Shown piece after piece: positions 51,838 to 61,722 of a DNA stretch of 64,000 nucleotides. How positions within the stretch are numbered: the stretch's first letter is position 1; each line of letters starts with the position of its first letter. The notes beneath the pieces are model-generated. The model ran no database searches and was not told the DNA's origin. It saw only the letters and a program-made list of their open reading frames with translations. Position numbers and translations under genes: made by a program. Source of the DNA: Leptospira vanthielii serovar Holland str. Waz Holland = ATCC 700522 (GTDB taxonomy: Bacteria > Spirochaetota > Leptospiria > Leptospirales > Leptospiraceae); NCBI RefSeq assembly GCF_000332455.1, contig NZ_AOGY02000038.1, positions 1 to 64,000 of the forward strand, read 5' to 3'.

Positions 51838-52696
51838 AAATTCATCCACCGTATTTACCACTTTAGAAACAGGATCAGGAGACCCTGTTCTTTTCCTACA
51901 TGGATTTCCGGATAACCATAAAACCTTTGCTCCTATTATGGAACAAATTGGGAAAAGTGGATTCCATTGCATTGCACCTGTTATGCGAGGGTATGAACCT
52001 TCCACAATTTCCCATGCACATAAACTACATGTAGTCGATCTTGTGGATGATATTTTGGGCTGGATGGAAGACCGCAGATGGGATTCAGTGCATTTAGTAG
52101 GACACAATTGGGGTGCAGTGATTGCCTTTGCAGCTGGAATGTATTATCCCAATCGGATCAAATCCATCACAAGCTTAGGAGTTCCACTACTAAGAACTTA
52201 TCAAGATTCATTCTTGTGGGCACCCCAACAAACAATCCACTCTTGGTATGTTATTTTGTTCCAAATTCCATTTTTAGCGGAGTTAACGATTCGTTCCAAC
52301 GGATTTGCTTTGGTGGATTTTTTATGGAAGGACTGGTCACCAGGGTACACTCCAAACCAAGACCATTTAGCAGAAATTAAAGCGAACTTTCAAAATCCGG
52401 GAATTCTATCTTCGGCCCTCGCTTATTATCGAAATTTAAACGATTTATTCACAGAATCTGGAAGAGAAAGTATATTAGGAATTTTAGATTCACAAATTAC
52501 TGTTCCTACACAAATTCTATATGGATTGAATGATGGTTGTTTCCATAAAAATCTGTTTGAACATCTTTTGGATGAAACGGACTTTCCTCGGGGATTTCGT
52601 AAAATTGGTTTTGATCATGCTGGTCATTTTCTTCAATGGGAAAAAAGAGAAGAAGTGACAAAGCTGATTTTAGAATGGTTACGAAAAAATAAATAA
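51818..52696 (+). CDS. Alpha/beta hydrolase of the epoxide-hydrolase type, atypical nucleophile
   Basis: This 292-residue protein has HGFPDNHKTF (oxyanion), VGHNWGAVIAF at the nucleophile elbow and a final FDHAGHFLQWE His. Epoxide hydrolases and haloalkane dehalogenases use Asp in HDWG; here the residue is Asn. Either the catalysis differs, the Asn is deamidated, or it is not a hydrolase. It closes the four-gene operon from 50185. Confidence 0.75.
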   Translation: MHHSEIRNSSTVFTTLETGSGDPVLFLHGFPDNHKTFAPIMEQIGKSGFHCIAPVMRGYEPSTISHAHKLHVVDLVDDILGWMEDRRWDSVHLVGHNWGAVIAFAAGMYYPNRIKSITSLGVPLLRTYQDSFLWAPQQTIHSWYVILFQIPFLAELTIRSNGFALVDFLWKDWSPGYTPNQDHLAEIKANFQNPGILSSALAYYRNLNDLFTESGRESILGILDSQITVPTQILYGLNDGCFHKNLFEHLLDETDFPRGFRKIGFDHAGHFLQWEKREEVTKLILEWLRKNK

Positions 52697-52743
52697 TAAT
52701 CCATTCATTTTCTTTCGTCAAACATTCTTTAAGGAGATTGAAT

Positions 52744-52944
52744 ATGTTTCAAAATATGGGTCTTTATGACAGAATCATTCGAGTCGTCGTTGGTTTAGTA
52801 TTAGGTGGATTGTATTTGGGTGGAGTTGTAGAAGGAACAACAGCATTGGTTCTCTTTGTTATCGGACTTGTTATGATTGCAACATCTGCAATTGGATTTT
52901 GCCCGGCTTACCTTCCTTTTAAGTTTACTACAAAAGAAAAATAA
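52744..52944 (+). CDS. DUF2892 small membrane protein
   Basis: This 66-residue protein has two membrane helices and the DUF2892/YgaP-like pattern (YDRIIRVVVGLVLGG and GFCPAYLPF). AAGGAG precedes ATG 52744. Some family members are fused to rhodanese domains; this one is not. Its function is unknown. Confidence 0.8.
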   Translation: MFQNMGLYDRIIRVVVGLVLGGLYLGGVVEGTTALVLFVIGLVMIATSAIGFCPAYLPFKFTTKEK

Positions 52945-52967
52945 GTCACACAAAGGTAGATAATAAC

Positions 52968-53008
52968 CAACTCACAGATTTGAATTTGTGAGTTGTGCCT
53001 TTATTTCT
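52968..53008. terminator. Hairpin terminator
   Basis: CAACTCACA and TGTGAGTTG form a 9-bp perfect stem followed by a T-rich stretch. It lies between convergent genes and may serve both. Confidence 0.6.
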
Positions 53009-54116
53009 TCAAACTCACCAATACTTCATAGTGTTGTGTTCTTGGGAAAAAATCAAATAAACCCATATAATTCAGTCTATATCCTATTGCCTCTAATCTT
53101 GTGATATCACGTTTCAGTGTACTCGGATTGCAGCTGGAATAAACTATTTGTTTTGGTGAAAACATAGATGCTGATTCGACAATGCCTTCAGAAAGTCCTG
53201 CCCTTGGTGGATTCACAATCCAAATTGGGAATGTGGAAACATGCTTCGGAAGATGTTTTTGATATAAATCGCTAACTTCATACTCAAACTGCAAAGCATT
53301 GTTCGTCTTCGCATTGTCTTTTGCATAACGAATGCTTTTTTCGTGCGATTCAATTCCATACAAGGACTCAATTTTTTCCCGTATTGAAATTCCAATTGTT
53401 CCACAGCCGCAAAAAAGTTCCAAAATATTAGCAGAATCCGGTAATAGCGATTTAATTTTTTCAAGCCAAGGTTCTATTAGAAATTGGTTGATTTGAAAGA
53501 ATCCCCGTTCTGGAACTCTTAACTTGGTATTAAAAATGCTGATTTCTGTTTGGTCCCTTTCATAATTCACAACCGATTTTGAGGACAAACGAAGCTGTAT
53601 GGACTTGTTTTTGGATACTGATTTTTGGAGTCCAGCGGGAACCATATCCCATAACAAACGTTTATCGACGGTTTTACAGACGGAATAAGAATCCTTTACA
53701 ATCCGGTGGGTATTTTTTGAGAAGTATCCAATTTCTCTACCATTCGATTGCCATTGAACGTTATTTCGGTACTCGTTTTCTGGCCCTCTGACAATTTGAA
53801 TCTTTCCTTTCCATTTCGGAAACATTCCTTCCAGAAGTGTGGTTTTGATTTCTACCTCATCATTGTAAGAAATATGGCGGTAACTGCATCCGCCGCATTC
53901 CATAAACACAGAACAATCGGAAGGAGTCCTTTTTTCCGAGGCTTCAATGACTTCGGAAACAGATCCAAACCATTCTTTGTTTCCTGTTTTATAGAGACTT
54001 ATGTCTACCAATTCGCCAGGCAATCCACCTTCAACGAAGACGGCATGTCCCTCATGATGTGCCAAACAAAACCCACCATTCACCCACTTTTCCAATTTTA
54101 TGCGCAACTTTTCCAT
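53001..54116 (-). CDS. RlmD/TrmA-family RNA (uracil-5-)-methyltransferase
   Basis: This SAM-dependent enzyme methylates uridine-5 in rRNA or tRNA. An N-terminal TRAM-like region precedes a 4Fe-4S cluster segment (CSVFMECGGCSYR). The SAM site is ELFCGCGTIGI and the catalytic Cys lies in SSCNPSTLKRD. The 371-residue length is short for RlmD but within the TrmA family range. Which base it modifies is not decided. Confidence 0.85.
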   Translation of the reverse strand: MEKLRIKLEKWVNGGFCLAHHEGHAVFVEGGLPGELVDISLYKTGNKEWFGSVSEVIEASEKRTPSDCSVFMECGGCSYRHISYNDEVEIKTTLLEGMFPKWKGKIQIVRGPENEYRNNVQWQSNGREIGYFSKNTHRIVKDSYSVCKTVDKRLLWDMVPAGLQKSVSKNKSIQLRLSSKSVVNYERDQTEISIFNTKLRVPERGFFQINQFLIEPWLEKIKSLLPDSANILELFCGCGTIGISIREKIESLYGIESHEKSIRYAKDNAKTNNALQFEYEVSDLYQKHLPKHVSTFPIWIVNPPRAGLSEGIVESASMFSPKQIVYSSCNPSTLKRDITRLEAIGYRLNYMGLFDFFPRTQHYEVLVSLKK

Positions 54117-54144
54117 TCTCTAGAACCATTCATTGAATATTCAT

Positions 54145-54172
54145 TTGACACTGCACTCGCATTTAACATAAC
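54145..54172 (+). promoter_or_regulatory. Promoter of the tRNA cluster
   Basis: TTGACA (54145-54150) with a CATAAC -10 (54167-54172) at 16-bp spacing, about 15 bases before the first tRNA. It is a good sigma-70-type match. Confidence 0.6.
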
Positions 54173-54186
54173 GGATAGGTACTCTT

Positions 54187-54270
<84 letters not shown>

Positions 54271-54277
54271 AGTCGCT

Positions 54278-54364
54278 GGAGACGTGCCTGAGTGGCCGAA
54301 AGGAGCGGTTTGCTAAACCGTCGTACGAGCAATCGTACCCAGGGTTCGAATCCCTGCGTCTCCG
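54278..54364 (+). tRNA. tRNA-Ser (anticodon GCT)
   Basis: Acceptor GGAGACG pairs with CGTCTCC, the anticodon loop reads TTGCTAA (GCT), with a long variable arm. It is 7 bases after the TGA tRNA. Confidence 0.95.
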
Positions 54365-54375
54365 ATATAATCACG

Positions 54376-54807
54376 ATGAATACCACCCAAATCAAAGACA
54401 AATTACAGAAGATAAAGGCCTATTTAGTCACCGACGAAGCGGCTAAAATATTTGCTGTATTGCCATTGTATTTTTCTTGGGTTCCGGTATATTCTTGGAA
54501 ACGAAACATTCCTGAATTTGTAACTGTTTGTTTGTATTCGGCAGTTAATACTTGTTTGTTCTTACTTGGCTTGTTATTTGCCCAAGTTGTCTCAGTTCTT
54601 CCCTTCGTTGGCCTCTATTTCGCTGCCACCATCCATCTCCTATCTATACTACTTTATCTAGGAATCGCTGGATTTTTGATTTACTCCATCCGCTTGAAAA
54701 AAACCATAGAGATACCCGTTCTTTTGGACTGGGTAAAAATGCTTCAAGCATTCATTGCGCCCATAGCTCAACTGGATAGAGTATCTGACTACGGATCAGA
54801 AGGTTAG
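54376..54807 (+). CDS. Small membrane protein reading into the tRNA-Arg gene
   Basis: A 143-residue frame from ATG 54376 with three membrane helices (about 20-40, 48-75, 82-108). Its last 16 codons lie inside tRNA-Arg, giving the tail IAQLDRVSDYGSEG. Without a stop before 54757 this overlap is real. The protein family is not recognised. Confidence 0.5.
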   Translation: MNTTQIKDKLQKIKAYLVTDEAAKIFAVLPLYFSWVPVYSWKRNIPEFVTVCLYSAVNTCLFLLGLLFAQVVSVLPFVGLYFAATIHLLSILLYLGIAGFLIYSIRLKKTIEIPVLLDWVKMLQAFIAPIAQLDRVSDYGSEG

Positions 54808-54830
54808 AGGTTCAAATCCTCTTGGGCGCA
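54757..54830 (+). tRNA. tRNA-Arg (anticodon ACG)
   Basis: Acceptor GCGCCCA pairs with TGGGCGC, the anticodon loop is CTACGGA (ACG), and TTCAAATC is the T loop. A34 of this tRNA is the classical target of TadA, encoded 1 base downstream. Confidence 0.95.
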
Positions 54831-54831
54831 C

Positions 54832-55272
54832 GTGGAAGCATTCGACTCGTTTTTAGAGCGATACTTCAAAGCAGTTTCTAACCATCCAAACGAAATTCCC
54901 TCCTATTCTGAAATCGTTACCAAAGAAGGAACCCTTCTTTCTAGTTCTTTTAATTCCGTAGAACAGACATTAAATCCTACAAAACATAGCGAAATCCTAG
55001 CAATTGAAGATGCACTTTCCAAAACAGAGGGACGTTATCTCACTGATGCCATTTTAATTACCGCATTAGAGCCATGTCTCTTGTGTGCAGGTGCCATCTT
55101 ACGAGTGAAAATTCCAGAAGTTGTTTATTTTGTTCCAGCAAAACCAGGCGAGGGGATTTCTTCTTATACTACGGAATCCATTTATCTATTAAATCACTTC
55201 CCCAAGTGCACTCTCATCCCACGATCCCACATAAAATTTGAATTTCTTAGTTTTTTCAAAGAGAAAAGGTAG
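54832..55272 (+). CDS. tadA: tRNA-specific adenosine deaminase
   Basis: TadA converts A34 to inosine in tRNA-Arg(ACG). The 146-residue protein has the zinc/catalytic HSE (usual HAE) near residue 55 and PCLLCAGAI near residue 83. GTG at 54832 gives the normal N-terminus. Only one base separates it from the 3' end of its likely substrate tRNA, and there is no free ribosome site: AGAGG lies within the tRNA T-arm. Confidence 0.85.
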   Translation: MEAFDSFLERYFKAVSNHPNEIPSYSEIVTKEGTLLSSSFNSVEQTLNPTKHSEILAIEDALSKTEGRYLTDAILITALEPCLLCAGAILRVKIPEVVYFVPAKPGEGISSYTTESIYLLNHFPKCTLIPRSHIKFEFLSFFKEKR

Positions 55273-55317
55273 AATTCTTTTGACCGTTTCTTTTTATGGA
55301 AGCCAGTAGAAACCATT

Positions 55318-55401
<84 letters not shown>

Positions 55402-55548
55402 CCAGGTTCTATCCTTCTTTTACTTTCCCTAAGCCACTAAAGAATGTTTCGGCATTTTTAGTTGCAACCTCTCGGAACGCTTACAAATATACATTATCAA
55501 AGCGGTAGAATCAAATTTCCAATGAATGGGATTTTGATACGGACTTAA

Positions 55549-57000
55549 ATGAGCGAAAACCACCAAGTACTCTTTAGAAAATACAGACCACAATTTTTTC
55601 GCGACGTGATTTATCAGGATCTCGCCGTGGGATCCTTACAAAATGCGTTTAAGTCTAAAAAAATTGGTCACGCTTATATCTTCATTGGACCACGTGGGGT
55701 TGGTAAAACAACCATTGCGAGAATCCTCGCCAAACGTTTGAATTGTGAGAGGCCAGATGGGGTAGAACCTTGTAATGAGTGTACTTCTTGTTTAGAAATC
55801 ACGAAAGGTAATTCGAATGATGTATTCGAAATTGATGCGGCCTCCAATAGCGGTGTTGATAATATCCGTGAATTACGAGAAAATGTAAAATTCAACGCAA
55901 TGGGTGGAAAGTACCGAGTTTATATTTTGGACGAGGTACACATGTTAAGTGGGGCTGCCTTCAATGCACTGCTCAAAACATTGGAGGAACCTCCGGCCCA
56001 TGTTGTTTTTATTTTAGCAACCACTGAGTATCATAAAATTCCTGAAACCATTCTCTCTCGTTGCCAAGATTTTCACTTTCGAAAAGTACCTGTCACTGCA
56101 TTACAGAACTACATTGAAACTCTTTGTGAAAAAGAAGGTCTCAAATACGATTCCGAAGGTTTGTTTTGGATCGCAAAGAAGGGAGATGGCTCTGTTCGAG
56201 ATACACTTTCCTTTATGGAACAAGCTGTAATTTTTACAGATGGAAATCTAACTGGCGCCAAACTTAGAAAAATGATTGGTTATCACGGAATTGATACCTT
56301 TACCGATTTTTTAAACCAATTATTAGATTCTTCTCAAAGTGCACAAATCTTTGAAACTCTTGAAAATCTTTTTCAAGCTGGAATTGACCTCAGTAAATTT
56401 GTTTGGGACTTTGTTGAATTTTTAAATTCCCTTCTCCTTATTAAAGACAATCTAGCAGATAGGGAATCCATCAACATCCCACAAGAAGATTTACAAAAAC
56501 TAAAACAAAACTATCGTGATTTAGATCGTGAAATTTTAGTTTTACTCGCAGAAAGAATTTTTTCGATCCATGAAAAGTTAAATCTAATGAAACTACGAAG
56601 TTCTTACGAGATGAAAGTTTATTTAGAAATTCAATTTCGTAAATTGATATTGGATCGTGAAAAACCAAGTGTATCGGGATTGTTGGCAAAAATCTCAGAA
56701 CTCACCAAACTTGTCCAAGGTGATATTTCCCATATTCCCGAAAATTTGGAACCTACAAAGAAACAACCTTCGCCGGTAGTGGAATCCAGTCCACAAAAGA
56801 CAGAGCCTACACCACCAGTTCTCGATAAACCAAAACAGAATATCGAACTCGAGGCCAAACCGAATCCTCAAAAACAAGAACAGGCTCCTCCGACCAAACC
56901 AGCGACGGCAAGTCCAGCTGCTTCTGAAGATATGGAGAAACTTTTGAAAGAAAAATTCTCCGGTATGGAAGTAGACCCCAACCAATTTAAGAATTTATAA
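55549..57000 (+). CDS. dnaX: DNA polymerase III subunit gamma/tau
   Basis: This clamp-loader ATPase has [16 protein letters not shown] (Walker A), four zinc-binding Cys ([17 protein letters not shown]), LDEVHMLS (Walker B) and [17 protein letters not shown]. The 483 residues end in a Pro/Glu/Lys-rich linker and a short tau-like tail. I see no slippery site for a gamma product. It begins the dnaX-ybaB-recR operon. Confidence 0.97.
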   Translation: MSENHQVLFRKYRPQFFRDVIYQDLAVGSLQNAFKSKKIGHAYIFIGPRGVGKTTIARILAKRLNCERPDGVEPCNECTSCLEITKGNSNDVFEIDAASNSGVDNIRELRENVKFNAMGGKYRVYILDEVHMLSGAAFNALLKTLEEPPAHVVFILATTEYHKIPETILSRCQDFHFRKVPVTALQNYIETLCEKEGLKYDSEGLFWIAKKGDGSVRDTLSFMEQAVIFTDGNLTGAKLRKMIGYHGIDTFTDFLNQLLDSSQSAQIFETLENLFQAGIDLSKFVWDFVEFLNSLLLIKDNLADRESINIPQEDLQKLKQNYRDLDREILVLLAERIFSIHEKLNLMKLRSSYEMKVYLEIQFRKLILDREKPSVSGLLAKISELTKLVQGDISHIPENLEPTKKQPSPVVESSPQKTEPTPPVLDKPKQNIELEAKPNPQKQEQAPPTKPATASPAASEDMEKLLKEKFSGMEVDPNQFKNL

Positions 57001-57015
57001 GTCCAAAAGGTACGT

Positions 57016-57387
57016 ATGGGAATTTTTGATCAAATGAAACAAATGCGAGAAGCATTTTCGCAACTCGGCAATATCAAAGAGAAACAAGAAGAGCTCACAA
57101 AACGGCTCGCACAAATTCGAGTCTCAGCTTCGGCTGGTGCCGGTATGGTCGAAGTGACCGCATCTGCTGATGGCACCCTTACAAATCTTAATATCAATCC
57201 GATTATGTTCAATGCTGATGACAAAAAAATGTTAGAAGATTTGATTCTTTCTGCAACAAACGAAGTGCAAAGAAAGGCCAAAGAAACCATGGCACATGAA
57301 ATGAAAAATGTCCTCGGTTTTAACCCAAGCGACTTTGAAGGTGTTTTCAACCAACTCCAAAAGGATGGAGGATTTCCACCTGTCTGA
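57016..57387 (+). CDS. ybaB: YbaB/EbfC nucleoid-associated protein
   Basis: This 123-residue DNA-binding dimer of the YbaB family has the [19 protein letters not shown] core and a helical N-terminus ([11 protein letters not shown]). It sits between dnaX and recR, the conserved arrangement. Confidence 0.93.
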   Translation: MGIFDQMKQMREAFSQLGNIKEKQEELTKRLAQIRVSASAGAGMVEVTASADGTLTNLNINPIMFNADDKKMLEDLILSATNEVQRKAKETMAHEMKNVLGFNPSDFEGVFNQLQKDGGFPPV

Positions 57388-57973
57388 TCCACAATTCCAA
57401 AAACTGATCCAATCCTTTTCCAGTCTTCCTGGCATTGGTAAAAAAAGTGCAACGAGAATTGGATTTCATGTTCTACGTATGGATCCTTCTACTTTCCGCG
57501 CATGGCTCTCCAATATCGAGGAAGCCAAAGCCAAACTTCGGTTTTGTGATGAATGTGGTGGTCTTACAGAAGATCCTGTTTGTTCCATTTGCCTCTCTGA
57601 TAGAAGAGATAATGGAATTCTCTGTGTTGTAGAACAGCCAGAAGATATTTTCTTTATAGAAAACACAAAAGAATATGCTGGCAAATACCATGTACTGAAT
57701 GGTGCTATCTCTCCACTAGATGGAATTGGCCCTGACCAGTTACGAATTCGTCAATTGATAGAACGACTAGAAGACACGGGTGTGAAGGAAGTTCTTATCG
57801 CAACCAATCCAACACTGGAAGGGGATGCAACTGCGTCTTACCTTTCTACAGTAATCAAACCGATGGAAATTAAAATCACAAGAATTGCCCATGGTATTAC
57901 GATTGGAGGAACCTTAGAGTATTCCGATCAATACACTCTAGGCAAAGCTATCAAATCAAGACTTACTCTATAA
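57365..57973 (+). CDS. recR: Recombination mediator RecR
   Basis: RecR helps RecF/RecO load RecA at gaps. The 202-residue protein has the HhH segment [13 protein letters not shown], a four-Cys zinc finger (CDECGG...CSIC) and a Toprim domain ([23 protein letters not shown]). ATG 57365 overlaps ybaB by 23 bases. Confidence 0.95.
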   Translation: MEDFHLSDPQFQKLIQSFSSLPGIGKKSATRIGFHVLRMDPSTFRAWLSNIEEAKAKLRFCDECGGLTEDPVCSICLSDRRDNGILCVVEQPEDIFFIENTKEYAGKYHVLNGAISPLDGIGPDQLRIRQLIERLEDTGVKEVLIATNPTLEGDATASYLSTVIKPMEIKITRIAHGITIGGTLEYSDQYTLGKAIKSRLTL

Positions 57974-58009
57974 GTTTTTATTCAGCGGCTAAAAAAAAAT
58001 AAAAGTTCT

Positions 58010-59560
58010 CTAAAATCTATGTTCAAATACAATAAAACCTTCTCTTAGAACCCGGCCATATTTGGAATCTAACAAAACAAATAACGCATCGCCCGCTACA
58101 AAGTAACCAGACCGAAAAATGATTTGAAAATCCGAGGTAACATTATAACGAATGTTGAAATTATACTCCATACCCATATAGGTGGAAGTTCTATATCCAT
58201 TTCGTTCACTAAATTCTCTATTGATGCGAATCTCCGGTGATTTTGTTGCCCATAATTGGTAATAACCGAAGGTAAATTGATAAGGACCAAAGGCAATAAT
58301 ATTGGAATACAAACCATATTCATTCAAACCAGAAAAACTGGAACCGTTGAATAATACATAACCTCCTGTAAAATCTGTAGCTATGTTAGATATCGAAAAC
58401 CCAGGAGCCAAAGTACGATATCCATTACTTTTTAAATTTGCCTCGTTTCCTTTCTCATCGTAACCGGGTCTTCCTGTGGTCCCAAGAGCAATTAAATTGA
58501 AGTTAAGCGATTCGCTCCAGCGGTAAGTAAATTGAAAGTCATACATACCACCTTTGATAAAATGCCTCTGCGTAGTATTATAAATTGTTAGATCGTTAGT
58601 ATCATTGACTGGTCTTAATTTTCTCACAGTACCTGTATTTAAAATTCCATGAACAATAAATGAAAATTTCTGAAAATTAAACTCATTATGCATCCCATAC
58701 CATGCGAGTCTTGCTGTTTCATTATCGGACTTGTCATTATCATCCAAAAAATAGGCGTATACTTCATTACGAATATTTCGAAAGTATTCAAACTTCAATC
58801 GATTGTAATAAATATTGGAACTTTGATAATTTTTATCAGCAAATCCATTTTTATCAACATCCATAAAACTTTGGTCGCGTGCTCGTAGAATTCCACCTTC
58901 CAAAGAAAGTCGCAAAAATTGGAAATTCTTTAAAATACTAACACCTGTTCCGGTAGAAAATAAAACACGACCTTGGGCAGAACTAAAAAGCTGCTGTCCC
59001 ACTTTAATAAAAAGCCCCGATTCAGGAATTCTAAAGTTTAAATATAAAAAGTTTGTCTGTACATTTACTGCAGCAGTTCGTCCTCGTTCTCCCCCAGATC
59101 CTGGACCGACCAAACCAGGATCAAAACCATCGGGGCCAGTAGCACGTAATCCTTTTCCACCAAAGGGAATATCACCAACTTGCATTCCCCAAACTCCTTC
59201 CACATATTTATTGGCGGAAAAACTCATATTGTATAAAAATCGAGAATCGTAATAACTTACGTCTTCCTTCCTACGAGTGATTTGGCTCGGCAGTCCTTGT
59301 TGCCTTCTTTCTAAATCAGATTGTATGGTTTGTTGTTCCGTTTGTTGACGTTCCGCATTTTCTTTTTCTAAATTATTAATTGGAGTAACGGGTGTTTTTC
59401 TTTCTAATAATACATCCCGACCAACGTTTGTAGCACGAACACGAAACGAACCATTGAAGTTCATAAAGGTTCTTTGTGATTCTTCTTCTTGTGAAAATAA
59501 AAATCCTGAAGGAATTAAAACAAAGAGCAAAGAGATAGAAAGAAAATTTCGTAATGACAT
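58010..59560 (-). CDS. Outer-membrane beta-barrel (porin-like) protein
   Basis: A signal peptide is followed by a Gln/Glu-rich coiled region (about residues 60-95). About 16 amphipathic strands follow, ending with the C-terminal Phe of outer-membrane barrels (IVFEHRF). It resembles alginate-export-type porins. Its start is 5 bases after the solute-binding protein gene, so they are co-transcribed; the ligand is unknown. Confidence 0.7.
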   Translation of the reverse strand: MSLRNFLSISLLFVLIPSGFLFSQEEESQRTFMNFNGSFRVRATNVGRDVLLERKTPVTPINNLEKENAERQQTEQQTIQSDLERRQQGLPSQITRRKEDVSYYDSRFLYNMSFSANKYVEGVWGMQVGDIPFGGKGLRATGPDGFDPGLVGPGSGGERGRTAAVNVQTNFLYLNFRIPESGLFIKVGQQLFSSAQGRVLFSTGTGVSILKNFQFLRLSLEGGILRARDQSFMDVDKNGFADKNYQSSNIYYNRLKFEYFRNIRNEVYAYFLDDNDKSDNETARLAWYGMHNEFNFQKFSFIVHGILNTGTVRKLRPVNDTNDLTIYNTTQRHFIKGGMYDFQFTYRWSESLNFNLIALGTTGRPGYDEKGNEANLKSNGYRTLAPGFSISNIATDFTGGYVLFNGSSFSGLNEYGLYSNIIAFGPYQFTFGYYQLWATKSPEIRINREFSERNGYRTSTYMGMEYNFNIRYNVTSDFQIIFRSGYFVAGDALFVLLDSKYGRVLREGFIVFEHRF

Positions 59561-59565
59561 CGACT

Positions 59566-60429
59566 TTATTCTTTTTTAACCCACTGATTGGACTTAAAAT
59601 ATTTATTAATCAAAACTTGGATTTTGCCTGTACGTTTCAGCTCTTTAATGAAGAAATTCAAGTTATAAAGAAATTCAACATCTCGTTTGGCAGTTGCCAT
59701 ACTGATGTGGTCTTCCTGCACAACCCCCAAAATCGGTAAATAGTTCGCTCGTAAGGAGGAATCTTTTTGTAAGAGAGCTTGAATATAAAATGAATCAGCA
59801 ACGAAAGCATTTACGTTATTCTTTTTTAATTCATTTAATGCAGCTTCATTTGTAAAGTAGGAGAAAATTTGTGCCTTAGGAAAAGCTTCTCTTAAGAAAA
59901 GGTGATTAGAACTATTAGCAAGAACCGAATATGAAATTCCAGTAATGTTTGTTAGGTCATTTAGGTTACGAAACAACTGCACAGTTACAATCTGTCCTTC
60001 AGGTTCTGGGGGAAGGGCTGTTCGATTTACCAAGGCTGCTGGTGTAGAAATCAGATAAGGGTCTGTGAAATAAACATCTCTGAATCGATTGATGGAAGAA
60101 GAAATCCCAGCCATAGCAATTTGCGTATCACCTTTTTCTAACATTCTTGCATGTTGATCAAAAGTACGAAGGGGAATAATTTTTAAATCTACATCTAGAA
60201 ATTTTGCATATTCTTGAGCTAACTCAACATCCAAACCAGGAAAATTAGGATTTGGATTCTCTATATAAAAGGGATCATAAAATTCATTTACTGAAACTGT
60301 GAGAGTTTTTGTTTTTCTAATTTTCTCTAAAACCTGGCTTGATTCTCCAGAAAGGGAAAGTGGGAGAAAAAATATAAAAAAGGAAACCAACGCAAAATTA
60401 TGGATCCTGAAAAGAGGCAACATCCCCAC
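59566..60429 (-). CDS. Solute-binding protein, family 3
   Basis: This 287-residue periplasmic protein has a signal peptide (LPLSLSGES). The SBP_bac_3 pattern is present: LTVSVNEFYDPFY, FPGLDVELAQEYAK, YFTDPYLIS, and a C-terminal DVEFLYNLNFFIKELKR. No ABC permease or ATPase lies nearby, so it may be a sensor input or use a distant transporter. It precedes the barrel protein in one operon. Confidence 0.8.
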   Translation of the reverse strand: MGMLPLFRIHNFALVSFFIFFLPLSLSGESSQVLEKIRKTKTLTVSVNEFYDPFYIENPNPNFPGLDVELAQEYAKFLDVDLKIIPLRTFDQHARMLEKGDTQIAMAGISSSINRFRDVYFTDPYLISTPAALVNRTALPPEPEGQIVTVQLFRNLNDLTNITGISYSVLANSSNHLFLREAFPKAQIFSYFTNEAALNELKKNNVNAFVADSFYIQALLQKDSSLRANYLPILGVVQEDHISMATAKRDVEFLYNLNFFIKELKRTGKIQVLINKYFKSNQWVKKE

Positions 60430-60465
60430 TACCTTTTCTCTGGAAAGAGAAACGGCAAGGAAAAA

Positions 60466-61722
60466 TTAAGGATCGGTCAGTACAAATTCTGTTCTTCTAT
60501 TTTTTTTAGACGATGCCTCATCTGTCCCTTGCACCATCGGTTGGGTAGGTCCCTTTCCATCGGTAGATAGGCGATTAGAATCCACCCCTTTTGAGACTAA
60601 ATACTGTTTTACGGACTCTGCTCTTTCCTTTGACAGAACCATATTATCTTCAAAAGTTCCCGTTAAATCAGTATGACCGATGATCTTCATTTTCTTGGTA
60701 GAATTTTCATGTAAGTAGTCAACGATAGCATCTAAAGGTGCAGAGGATTCTGGTTTTAAAACTGAGGAAGCACGTTCAAAGTAAACTGAATCCAAAGAGA
60801 TTTTTTTAGTCTCTTCTAGTTTCTTTTGCACTAGATTTTCTTGTTTGGGAACGGATGCCGTAAACACATCAAAAGATCTACCCTCTACCCTTCGGCAGAA
60901 TAAAAAAGTTTTCTTAACCTGTTGGAAAACGATATAGGCTTCGTCTTCTGTTGAATTGATAGGAGCCCCTAAATTCTCAATATCCTTAAAAGTATCTCCA
61001 GCAATTTTTGCCATATACAAATCAAAACCACCGTAACCACCAGGTCTATTGGATGAGAAAAAGAGAATACTTCCATCATCATTAAATGCAGCTGCGATAG
61101 TCGCATAATTATCATTAATGGGTGATGGCAAACGTTTTGGATTAGACCAGGAATTATCCTTAAACTGACTAAAGTATACTTTAGCCATATTTGGTTTACC
61201 GAATGGATATCTTGTAAAGAGTAAAGTGTCTCCCAGTAAATGGGGATTTTCTTCAATTTCTTCTGTATTGATTGGACTAGGCAAAGCGACTGGTTTACTC
61301 CAAGACCTTCCATTCCAATTTGAAACATACAAATCTCTAGAAATGCCAACCTTACCATCGGGTAACATCACTTCAACGGAGCCGTCTCTGTTTGATGATA
61401 ACAATAGTGTTTTTCCATCTCTAGCGATAAAGGGGCTTTGGTCATCGAAAGCAGAATTTAATACATCAACTTCTTCTGGAAAATCCCATGTTCCGTCTTT
61501 TTTGCGTTCTGATTTAAAAATCTCTGTGTATCCACGACTCGAACGTTTGGAATAAAAATATAAAGTCTTAGCATCAGGAGTCATCGTAGGACCAAATTCC
61601 TGAAACTCAGTATTGATCGGACCTTGGATTGGTGCTACGACCAAACTTGGTTCCAGGTCGGGCGTTTGGCTATAAACAGATTTAGGAATTGAAAGAAGGG
61701 AAAACAAAAGACTAAGATACAA
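60466..61722 (-). CDS. PD40 beta-propeller / OmpA-domain envelope protein
   Basis: After a signal peptide (SIPKSVYSQ) come WD40-like PD40 repeats (DAKTLYFYSKR, DGKTLLLSSNRDG, DGSILFFSSNRPGGYGGFDLY). A C-terminal OmpA peptidoglycan-binding domain follows (about the last 110 residues; IIGHTDLTG, NMVLSKERAESVKQYL, NRRTEF). TTG 61722 is the likely start because the longer frame to ATG 62019 covers a palindrome-rich intergenic stretch. The ribosome site is weak. Confidence 0.75.
   Translation of the reverse strand: MYLSLLFSLLSIPKSVYSQTPDLEPSLVVAPIQGPINTEFQEFGPTMTPDAKTLYFYSKRSSRGYTEIFKSERKKDGTWDFPEEVDVLNSAFDDQSPFIARDGKTLLLSSNRDGSVEVMLPDGKVGISRDLYVSNWNGRSWSKPVALPSPINTEEIEENPHLLGDTLLFTRYPFGKPNMAKVYFSQFKDNSWSNPKRLPSPINDNYATIAAAFNDDGSILFFSSNRPGGYGGFDLYMAKIAGDTFKDIENLGAPINSTEDEAYIVFQQVKKTFLFCRRVEGRSFDVFTASVPKQENLVQKKLEETKKISLDSVYFERASSVLKPESSAPLDAIVDYLHENSTKKMKIIGHTDLTGTFEDNMVLSKERAESVKQYLVSKGVDSNRLSTDGKGPTQPMVQGTDEASSKKNRRTEFVLTDP

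Noticed and set aside
55549..57000. Programmed frameshift for a short gamma form of dnaX
   Set aside because: No A-rich slippery heptamer with a following stop in the -1 frame was found.
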